Source: Gammaproteobacteria bacterium
GTDB lineage: Bacteria; Pseudomonadota; Gammaproteobacteria; Chromatiales; Chromatiaceae
DNA: 24,615 nucleotides
Reading direction: 5' to 3'
Assembly (NCBI GenBank): GCA_015231665.1
Contig: JADGBD010000002.1
Span: 7,782 to 32,396, forward strand
Below the pieces are notes generated by a model. That model searched no databases. It was not told where the DNA came from and saw only the letters and a list, made by a program, of their open reading frames with translations. The first letter of the stretch is position 1, and every line of letters begins with the position of its first letter. Of this stretch, positions 15,363 to 22,072 are shown piece after piece. A program made the position numbers and the translations under genes.

Positions 15363-18300
15363 ATGGCATCAGCTTTATCGCCGTCAGTCTCGGCGCGGCT
15401 TTCCTCCTGGGGATGCTGCGGGATTCCTGGCGCTTTGCCGCCTACGGTGTCAGCCTGGCGACCCTGGCCTTTCTCACCTGGAACGCCTTCTGCTGGACCA
15501 AGGGCTTTGCTGTCGACGGGCTGGTGCCGATTGAGATCTTCACCGCCGGCACGCCACCGCCCTTTGCCGTCAACCTGCGCCTGGGCCTGACCGAATCAGC
15601 CCTGCTGTTGCTGGTGCACATCACCGCTTTGCTCTCGGCCATTTATCTGCGCGATACCCTGATGCAGCAGGGGCGGCGGGCGATGTCGGTGCTGCTGGTG
15701 CTGTGCATGGCCCTGAGCGGCATCATCCTCACCCGCGACCTGTTCAACCTCTTCGTCTTCGTCGAACTGACGGTGATCGCCAGCGGCGGTCTGATCCTGC
15801 TGTCCCAGGACAAACGCGCCCTGGGTGCCGGCTTCAAGTACCTGATTGTCTCCCAAGTGATGTCGATCCTGCTGCTCATCGGCATCTTCTTCGCCTATCA
15901 GGCCACCGGCACCATCAATATCGATGGCATGGCCGAGCAGTCGGCGCTGCTGTTCAAGGGTGGTTTCCTCGCCTTTTTCCTCATGTTCATGGCGGTGGTG
16001 CTGGAGCTCAAGCCCTTCCCGGCCAACGGCTGGGCGCTGGATGTGTATGAATCGGCCCATCCGGCCTTCTCCGCCATCATTTCGGCGGCGGTGGGTGCGG
16101 CCTCGCTGATCGCCCTGGACAAGCTGCTGCTGATTGCCGGTCCCGACTGGCTGATGCTCACCAGCATCATCGGCCTGATCACCTTCATTGCCGCCAACCT
16201 GTTCGGCCTGGCCCAGGAGAACGACCGCCGTCTGCTCGGCTATTCCTCGGTGGGCCAGATCGGTCTGGTGATGCTGGTGCTGGGTCAGAAGGACATCCTT
16301 GGCGACAACTATCTGTTTGTCGTTGGCGGTATTCTCCTCGCTCACGCGGTGGCCAAGGCCGGTCTGTTCTGGATTTCCGGCCTGGTGCAGGGGCGTGAGC
16401 TGAAAGACTGGGCAGCCCTGCGCCAGCGGCCGCTGTTGCTGTTCGCCTTTGCCAGCTTTATCGCTCTGCTCATGGGTCTGCCGCCTTTCCCCGGCTTTTA
16501 TGCCAAGTGGGAGCTGGTGCATGCCTTGGCGGCGGCAGATCGGCTCTGGCTGCTGGGGCTGATGCTGTTTGCCAGCCTGCTGGAGGCCGGTTACCTGTTC
16601 CGCTGGTTCGGCTACGTGATCAAGCGCGATCTGCCGGAACAGCCCCTGGCCTGCCCCTGGCACAAGCGTACGGTGGTGATGCTGGCACTGGTGGCTGCTT
16701 GGGCCCTGGCCTATATCTGGGGTGAACTCTCCCCCCACAGCAATCTGCTGCACCTGCTGCCGCTGCTGTTTGCCCTGGCCTTCCTGGTGCTGGAGCCGCT
16801 GCCGGCCTGGCTGAAGAATCTGCTGGCCATTGGCGGCATGGTCGTCTGGTTCCTGCTCAGCTATCCCGGTTATGACCCGCTGCAGCTGATCTACGGTGGC
16901 ATCATCCTCATCGGCGGTTCGATTATCTTCCTGGCCAGCTTTTATGGCAGCGCCCAGCGTCGCCTGGGTTTTTATCCCTCGGCGATGCTGATGTATGCCG
17001 GCCTGTCCCTGCTCATTGTCGCGGAGGATAGCTTCAACTTTTTCGCCGCCTGGGAACTGCTCACAGTCGGCTCCTATTTCCTCATTCTGCGCGGCAAGGA
17101 GTCCGAGCCCCACGCCCTGTCATATATCCTTTTCTCCCTGGGTGGCGCCTTTCTGATCCTGGCCGGCTTTGCCCTGGCCGGGCTGGGAGCGGGGCAGATC
17201 CCCTTGGCGCGGTTGGCCGATCTGTCCGGTCAGACGAGCGGCGAGCTGGCCGGCTGGGTGTTCCTGCTGCTGGCCATCGGCTTCCTCACCAAGACTGCCG
17301 CCGTCGGCCTGCACATCTGGCTGCCCGGTGCCCATGCCGAGGCCGAGACCGATGTCTCACCCATGGTTTCCGGCATCCTGCTCAAGGCCGGCCTGTTTGG
17401 CCTGACCATGCTGTTGATGACCATGGGCAAGCAGCAGCTCTACGGGGTTGAGCTGACCCATGTGATGCTCTGGATTGGTGCCATTTCTGCCCTGGTAGGC
17501 AACCTGCTGGCGGTGTTCCAGGAGGATGCCAAGCGCTTGCTGGCCTATTCCTCCATCGGCCAGATGGGCTATGCCGTGTTTGGTCTGGCGATGATGAACC
17601 ACCTGGGTTGGATGATGGCGCTGATGTTCGTCATCAACCACTATATCTATAAGTCCATGCTGTTCCTCTCGGTGGGCGGTGTCGCCAAGCGCACCGGCAC
17701 CCGCCTGATGTACCAGATGGGCGGCCTGATCACCCTGATGCCGCTGAGCTTCATCGCCGTGCTGATCGGCATCATCGCCGTGTCCGGGGTGCCGCCGCTG
17801 TCCGGTTTTGGTGGCCGCTGGATTTTCTACAACGCCATCATGAGCGACGAGTACCGCCTGCCGCTGGTGATTATCTTCCTAGCTGGCCCCATCGCCTTCC
17901 TCTATCTGTTCCGCCTGATCCATACCATCTTCCTGGGTCAGCTGAAGGATGAGCACCGCAAGCTCAAGGAAGCGCCGTTCTGGATTGTTCTGCCGCAGAT
18001 GATCTTCGTCGCCTTCCTGATGATCTTTGCCCTGGTGCCCGGCCTGGCCCTGCGCCATGTGGATGTCTACATTGGCCAGTTCTTTGCCGGCGGTCCCAGC
18101 CTGAACTGGGAGGGCCTGACCATCACCAGCCAGTTCGGTCAATGGGCGCCGATCCCGATCATGATCATCATCGGCGTGATCTTCATGACCCTGTTCCTCT
18201 GGCTGCTGTTCGTCAACCGTCGTGCGCAGAAGGTCAAACAGTTCAATATCGTCTTTGCCGCCGAGCGCCCCTACCGGCCGGAGACCACCCACTTTGCCTG

Positions 18301-18502
18301 GAACTTCTTTGCGCCTTACCGCAAGGCCCTGGGCTTTCTCACCCAACCGCTGGTCACCCGATTCTGGGAGACCCTGACCGATCTGCTGCACCAGCTGGCC
18401 GATCTGCTGCGCCGCTTCTATACGGGTAACGGTCAGACCTATGCGGTACACCTGCTGTTGTTCGTGGTGGCGGTCTATCTGCTGCAGAAGGGGATGATGT
18501 GA
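15356..18502 (+). CDS. Double antiporter subunit, two NuoL/M/N-like (MbxH-H'-like) modules fused
   Basis: This 1048-residue, roughly 28-30-helix protein is two antiporter modules in one chain. Module 1 (about 1-500) has the TM5-type glutamate E137 (FVFVELTV), lysines K219 (LELKPFPANGW) and K256, and the TM12-type K384 (GFYAKWEL). Module 2 (about 505-925) has E567 (FAAWELLTVGSYF), K646 (FLTKTAAVGLHIWLPGAHAEA), K677, and H762/K766 (INHYIYKS). At its TM12 position it has R821 where Lys or Glu is usual. A 120-residue tail with one amphipathic stretch and a last helix follows. The ATG at 15356 has GGGAG at 15346-15350. Two antiporter subunits are a mark of the archaeal Mbx/Mbs complex, there as separate genes. 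Confidence 0.92.
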   Translation: MVDGISFIAVSLGAAFLLGMLRDSWRFAAYGVSLATLAFLTWNAFCWTKGFAVDGLVPIEIFTAGTPPPFAVNLRLGLTESALLLLVHITALLSAIYLRDTLMQQGRRAMSVLLVLCMALSGIILTRDLFNLFVFVELTVIASGGLILLSQDKRALGAGFKYLIVSQVMSILLLIGIFFAYQATGTINIDGMAEQSALLFKGGFLAFFLMFMAVVLELKPFPANGWALDVYESAHPAFSAIISAAVGAASLIALDKLLLIAGPDWLMLTSIIGLITFIAANLFGLAQENDRRLLGYSSVGQIGLVMLVLGQKDILGDNYLFVVGGILLAHAVAKAGLFWISGLVQGRELKDWAALRQRPLLLFAFASFIALLMGLPPFPGFYAKWELVHALAAADRLWLLGLMLFASLLEAGYLFRWFGYVIKRDLPEQPLACPWHKRTVVMLALVAAWALAYIWGELSPHSNLLHLLPLLFALAFLVLEPLPAWLKNLLAIGGMVVWFLLSYPGYDPLQLIYGGIILIGGSIIFLASFYGSAQRRLGFYPSAMLMYAGLSLLIVAEDSFNFFAAWELLTVGSYFLILRGKESEPHALSYILFSLGGAFLILAGFALAGLGAGQIPLARLADLSGQTSGELAGWVFLLLAIGFLTKTAAVGLHIWLPGAHAEAETDVSPMVSGILLKAGLFGLTMLLMTMGKQQLYGVELTHVMLWIGAISALVGNLLAVFQEDAKRLLAYSSIGQMGYAVFGLAMMNHLGWMMALMFVINHYIYKSMLFLSVGGVAKRTGTRLMYQMGGLITLMPLSFIAVLIGIIAVSGVPPLSGFGGRWIFYNAIMSDEYRLPLVIIFLAGPIAFLYLFRLIHTIFLGQLKDEHRKLKEAPFWIVLPQMIFVAFLMIFALVPGLALRHVDVYIGQFFAGGPSLNWEGLTITSQFGQWAPIPIMIIIGVIFMTLFLWLLFVNRRAQKVKQFNIVFAAERPYRPETTHFAWNFFAPYRKALGFLTQPLVTRFWETLTDLLHQLADLLRRFYTGNGQTYAVHLLLFVVAVYLLQKGMM

Positions 18503-19407
18503 TGGACTTCGATTGGATGAAGATCCCGTATTCCCTGTTGACCCTGTTCATCGTGGTCAACTACGGCATGATCCTCAACGCCTTCATTCAGAAGATAGGC
18601 GCGCGGGTAGGGCGGCGGCATGGCATCCCCATCTGGCAGAACTATGCCGATCTGATCAAGAACTACAGCATCCGCAGCTCCATCACCCATGGCGTGATGT
18701 TCTACTTGGGGCCGGTATTCCGCCTGTCCGGTGGAGTAGGGCTGCTGTTGTTCGTGCCGACCATTTACGGCAGCTACATGTTCTCTAACATGAGCTTTGC
18801 CGGCGACCTGATCCTGGCGCTCTACTTCGTCTTCTTCGGCACCCTGGGGATGGCCCTGGGCGCGGCCGAAAGCGGTCACCCCCATGCCGCCATCGGCATT
18901 ACCCGCGGGCTGTCCCAGGTTACCGCCGCCGAGCTGCCCTTTGCCCTGGCAGTATTCGCTGTGGCGCTGCAATACCAAACCCTGTCGGTCACCGACATAG
19001 TCGCTGCCCAGCAGGGCAGCTTCCTCAACTGGACCCTGTTTACCAACCCCTTAGCGGTGACTGCGGCGATGCTGTCGTTTTTGGGTTCGATGATGCGGCC
19101 GCCCTTCGACGTGGTGCTGGCACCGCAGGAAATCCCGATCGGCCCGCCCACCGAGTACCACAGCTCCTATCTGGCGCTGATGCAGACCAACCGGGCCATC
19201 TTCCCCATCGCCAAGATCGTCATCTACATGAACCTCTTTTTCGGCGGTGCCGCCAGCTGGCCGGTATTCTTCCTCAAGGTGTTCTGCATCTACATGATCT
19301 CGGTGCTGGTGGGCGTGGTGTTCCCGCGCTTCAGGGTTGAGCAGTCGATCCGCTGGTTCCTCATCTGGGCGGTGCCAGTGGGCATCCTCGCCGTGGTGCT
19401 GGTCTAG
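18502..19407 (+). CDS. NuoH/MbhM-like membrane anchor subunit
   Basis: This 301-residue protein of about eight helices is the complex I NuoH (Nqo8, MbhM, HycD) homologue that couples the peripheral redox arm to the ion channels. The family loop appears as RPPFDVVLAPQEIPIGPPTE (about 196-215), with charged loops QNYADLIKNYSIRSS near 48-62 and AAESGHPHAAIG. The ATG at 18502 overlaps the previous stop (TGATG) and has AAGGGG at 18488-18493. A GTG one codon earlier is equally possible. It closes the membrane-arm part of the operon. The next gene is separated by 196 bases that hold a repeat element. Confidence 0.92.
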   Translation: MDFDWMKIPYSLLTLFIVVNYGMILNAFIQKIGARVGRRHGIPIWQNYADLIKNYSIRSSITHGVMFYLGPVFRLSGGVGLLLFVPTIYGSYMFSNMSFAGDLILALYFVFFGTLGMALGAAESGHPHAAIGITRGLSQVTAAELPFALAVFAVALQYQTLSVTDIVAAQQGSFLNWTLFTNPLAVTAAMLSFLGSMMRPPFDVVLAPQEIPIGPPTEYHSSYLALMQTNRAIFPIAKIVIYMNLFFGGAASWPVFFLKVFCIYMISVLVGVVFPRFRVEQSIRWFLIWAVPVGILAVVLV

Positions 19408-19410
19408 GTC

Positions 19411-19598
19411 ATTAGGACGCAGAGTGCGCAGAGAAGACGCAAAGAACGCAGAGATAAATGAGGCTGTTTTGCCTTCAAGCTTCAGTGGAATTGATTTTAT
19501 GGGTTCAAGCGAAATTACAGATGGTGCGAGTGATGAACATAATATTTCCTTTGCGTCCTCTGCGCTTCTTAGCGTTCTCTGCGTCCCTTTTTGATTGT
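19411..19598. repeat. Inverted-repeat intergenic element, copy 2, inside the Mbx-like operon
   Basis: The left arm 19414-19453 and right arm 19551-19587 are complementary GACGCAGAG/CTCTGCGTC-rich sequences around an AT-richer centre. The ends ATTAGGACGCAGAG and GCGTCC(C)TTTTTGATTGTT are shared with the element at 9303-9438. It fills the gap between the NuoH-like and NuoB-like genes. The short frame through it (19337-19594) has no gene-like features. Confidence 0.85.
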
Positions 19599-19603
19599 TC
19601 GCC

Positions 19604-20245
19604 ATGAAACCGGAACTGGAAAAACGCATTGTCAGAACCCCGGACGGCCAGGAGTTCGAGGTCGATCCGCTACGGGATTATTATTGCGAGGCAGCACCCA
19701 CGGTGATGCCGGCGGCCTACGGTAAGATCGTCGAGGACCTGTTCAACTGGGCCCGCTCGCAGTCACTGTGGATATTGGGATTCGGCACCGGCTGTGGCGC
19801 TATCGAGATGCGCCCCCTGATGACGCCGCGCTTTGACGCCTACCGCTATGGTGTGCAATGGCGGCCGACGCCGCGCCAGGCCAACCTGTTCATCATTTCG
19901 GGCTATCTGAGCACCAAGACCCTGAAGCGGGCGATCCGCTCCTACGAGCAGATGCAGAACCCCAAGTACGTGGTAGGGCTGGGCAGTTGCACCATTAACG
20001 GCGGCATGTACTGGGATTCCTACAACACCATCAAGTGTCTGGATCAGTACCTGCCGGTGGACCTCTACATCACCGGCTGCATGCCGCGCCCCGAGGCGCT
20101 GTTGCAGGGCTTCGAGGATCTGAAGAAGCTGATCCGCGCCGGCAAGTGCGAGGGCGCCAACAAGTACTCCGAGAACTTCGACTGGTACAAGGCCAACCAG
20201 AAACAGGTGATCCATGATTGGGATATGCCGGATTACAACTGGTAG
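19604..20245 (+). CDS. NuoB/MbhJ-like small iron-sulfur subunit with an incomplete cysteine set
   Basis: This 213-residue peripheral subunit matches NuoB/MbhJ, which holds the 4Fe-4S cluster nearest the active site. Visible motifs are FGTGCGAIEM (C64), VGLGSCTINGGMYWDSY (C129) and PVDLYITGCMPRPEAL (C159). NuoB has a tandem CC and hydrogenases have CxxC at the first motif. Here only one cysteine is present, so a standard four-Cys site is not complete. C145 could be a fourth ligand. The ATG at 19604 lies just after the repeat element, with no strong ribosome binding site. The C-terminus (from about 180) is a polar tail. It is the first gene of the peripheral-arm group. Confidence 0.92.
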   Translation: MKPELEKRIVRTPDGQEFEVDPLRDYYCEAAPTVMPAAYGKIVEDLFNWARSQSLWILGFGTGCGAIEMRPLMTPRFDAYRYGVQWRPTPRQANLFIISGYLSTKTLKRAIRSYEQMQNPKYVVGLGSCTINGGMYWDSYNTIKCLDQYLPVDLYITGCMPRPEALLQGFEDLKKLIRAGKCEGANKYSENFDWYKANQKQVIHDWDMPDYNW

Positions 20246-20366
20246 GCCCTTCATAAAGCCAGAAGATAGTGGTTTAGAGGTTTAGTAGTTAGATGTAGCC
20301 CGGATGCAGCGTAGCGGAATCCGGGGTTGCCGCTGGAAGTGACAGAGTTAGAGTTATTAAACAACC
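20246..20366. other. Intergenic gap within the operon holding a dispersed repeat
   Basis: These 121 bases lie between the NuoB-like and NuoC-like genes, in an operon where most neighbours overlap. The gap holds short AT-rich sequence and the 32-base repeat at 20294-20325. No gene or clear promoter is visible. Confidence 0.7.
20294..20325 (+). repeat. Dispersed 32-bp intergenic repeat, copy 2
   Basis: TGTAGCCCGGATGCAGCGTA and the next 12 bases match the reverse complement of 8320-8351 with three mismatches. The CCCGGAT and ATCCGGG ends can pair into a hairpin. The element may affect message stability between the two flanking genes. Confidence 0.8.
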
Positions 20367-20897
20367 ATGCGTGAGCTTTACCAACGTCTGCAGTCGCTGT
20401 TTGTGCTGGGTGAATTGACCGAGCAGCGCGCCAATCTGTTCTTCATCACGGTGGAGAAGGATCGGCTGCGCCCGCTGATTACCCATCTGCGCGACCGCGA
20501 AGGCTTAAGGCACCTGGTGCTGCTGACAGCGGTGGATTGGCTGGAGGAGGGTCAGTTTCAGCTGACCTATCTGCTCTGCGATCGCCTGACCCGGCGGGAT
20601 CTCGGCCTGCGCGTGATGCTCGACCGCGCCAACCCGGTGATGGAGAGCATCCACGACCTCTGGCCTACTGCCGCCACCTACCAGCGTGAACTCAGAGAGA
20701 TGTTCGGCATCGACTTCCCCGGCAGCCCGCGCCTGGACGAGGAGTTCATCCTGGAAGGCTGGAACACCACGCCACCCTACCGGCGTGACTTCGACACCCT
20801 GGAGTACGCCCGCAGCCAATACGCCGAGCGGGCCGGTCGTGAAACCCGCGACCCGGAGACCCACATGCGCGCCCAGCTTTATCCGGAGAGCAACTGA
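20367..20897 (+). CDS. NuoC/MbhK-like subunit
   Basis: This 176-residue soluble subunit matches the NuoC (30 kDa) family that packs against the D-like and B-like subunits. The family signature appears as YQRELREMFGIDFPGSPRLD at about residues 109-128, after DLWPTAATYQRE. The N-terminal alpha/beta domain includes LVLLTAVDWLEEG, the usual core strand. The protein carries no cofactor motif. The ATG at 20367 is clear, and the last base overlaps the start of the D-like gene. The gene is separate, not fused to the D-like gene as in E. coli. Confidence 0.92.
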   Translation: MRELYQRLQSLFVLGELTEQRANLFFITVEKDRLRPLITHLRDREGLRHLVLLTAVDWLEEGQFQLTYLLCDRLTRRDLGLRVMLDRANPVMESIHDLWPTAATYQRELREMFGIDFPGSPRLDEEFILEGWNTTPPYRRDFDTLEYARSQYAERAGRETRDPETHMRAQLYPESN

Positions 20898-22072
20898 TGG
20901 CCTATCAGCCGGATCGCAGCCAGTACCCCCAGCCGGGCCCTGACGGCAAACTCGACATCGACCTAACCTCGGGCAAGTACCTCAAGCTCTGGCAGGGGCC
21001 CAACCATCCCGGCATCACCGGCAACATGTCGGTGGAGCTGACCGTCTGCGGCGACGAGGTGGTGGAAGGCAAGACCCACGTCGGCTACCTGCACCGTGGC
21101 TTCGAGAAGCTGATGGAGCGGCGTACCTTCATCCAGTGTTTCCCCATTGTCTGCCGCATTTGCGTGCCCGAGCCGGACTTCAACGAGTACTGCTATGCCG
21201 CCGCAGTGGAAGAACTGGCCGGTATCGAGATACCCGAGCAGGCCCGCTGGATTCGTACCCTGATTCTGGAAATGGGCCGGATCAACTCCTACCTCATGTA
21301 CCTGGGCGGCCAGGCCGGTGCGCTTGGGCAGGGGGTCATCGGCCAGTGGACCACCTATGTGCGCGACCTGATGCTGGATCGTTTCGAAGAAATGACCGGT
21401 GCGCGCATCTACCACATGTTCATCCTGCCCGGTGGGGTGCGCGACACCCTGCCCGAGGGCTTTGACGGGCGCATGGAAGAGACCCTGCAAGAGCTCGAAA
21501 GCACCCTGGCGGATGTCGACAAGGTCATGTTCCACAATGCCGTGTTCAAGAAGCGCACGATCGGCGTCGGTTACGTCGATCCGAGTCTGATCGACCAGTA
21601 CGGCATCACCGGTCCGGTGGCCCGCGCCATGGGCTTTCCCCGCGATGTGCGCAAGGACGATCCCTACCTGGTCTATCCCGAGCTGGATTTCGAGCCGGTG
21701 GTGGGCAAGGACTCGGACATCTATGCCCGCGCCGATGTGCGCCGCCGCGACCTGCTGATGTCGGTGGACCTGATCCGCCAGATCCTGGCCAAGATGCCGC
21801 GTACTGGCCCGGTGATGGCGCCCCTGCCCAACGTGCTGCACTGGAAGATTCCGCGCGGAGAGACCTACATCCGGGGCGAATGCTCCCGTGGCGAGTATGG
21901 CTTCTACCTGGTCACCGATGGCTCTGGCTACCCGCGCCGGGTCAACGTGCGCGGGCCTTCCTACACCCACGCCATGGCCCTGTTGGAGCGTCTGATCGTC
22001 AACTGCAATATCTCGGACGTGGCGGCCTTGCTGGTCTCCCTGCACACCTATCCGCCGGAGATCGAACGATGA
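20897..22072 (+). CDS. NuoD/NiFe-hydrogenase large-subunit-like, Mbx-type, with only one CxxC
   Basis: This 391-residue protein is the catalytic-type subunit shared by complex I (NuoD) and group 4 hydrogenases. GPNHPGITGNMSVEL (35-49), HVGYLHRGFEKL (61-72) and NEYCYAAAVEEL (96-107) align with the family. CRIC (C86, C89) matches the N-terminal NiFe ligand pair, where complex I has DRLD. The C-terminus ends SLHTYPPEIER instead of the hydrogenase DPCxxCTER, so the second cysteine pair is missing. The quinone-pocket residues of complex I, the second His of HPAAHG and the Tyr after DRLD, are also replaced (T41, V90). It is therefore probably neither a hydrogenase nor a standard quinone reductase. 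The stop overlaps the next ATG (ATGA). Confidence 0.93.
   Translation: MAYQPDRSQYPQPGPDGKLDIDLTSGKYLKLWQGPNHPGITGNMSVELTVCGDEVVEGKTHVGYLHRGFEKLMERRTFIQCFPIVCRICVPEPDFNEYCYAAAVEELAGIEIPEQARWIRTLILEMGRINSYLMYLGGQAGALGQGVIGQWTTYVRDLMLDRFEEMTGARIYHMFILPGGVRDTLPEGFDGRMEETLQELESTLADVDKVMFHNAVFKKRTIGVGYVDPSLIDQYGITGPVARAMGFPRDVRKDDPYLVYPELDFEPVVGKDSDIYARADVRRRDLLMSVDLIRQILAKMPRTGPVMAPLPNVLHWKIPRGETYIRGECSRGEYGFYLVTDGSGYPRRVNVRGPSYTHAMALLERLIVNCNISDVAALLVSLHTYPPEIER

Noticed and set aside
15596..17113. A 505-residue open frame on the minus strand
   Set aside because: It is antisense to the double antiporter gene, Gln/His/Glu-rich and without any domain. It is a by-product of GC-rich codons for hydrophobic residues.
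19337..19594. An 85-residue open frame across the inverted-repeat element
   Set aside because: It starts inside the NuoH-like gene in another frame and runs through repeat sequence. It has no ribosome binding site or gene-like composition.
21880..22068. Upstream extension of the ferredoxin-flavoprotein by 63 residues
   Set aside because: It reads the D-like gene in a wrong frame and gives a Pro/Leu/Arg-rich sequence. The ATG at 22069 overlaps the D-like stop as a coupled start.
12940..22072. Reading the operon as an ordinary complex I or a true NiFe hydrogenase
   Set aside because: NuoE, F and G are absent and the quinone-site residues are replaced, so it is not standard complex I. The C-terminal CxxC of the large subunit is missing, so it is not a normal hydrogenase.
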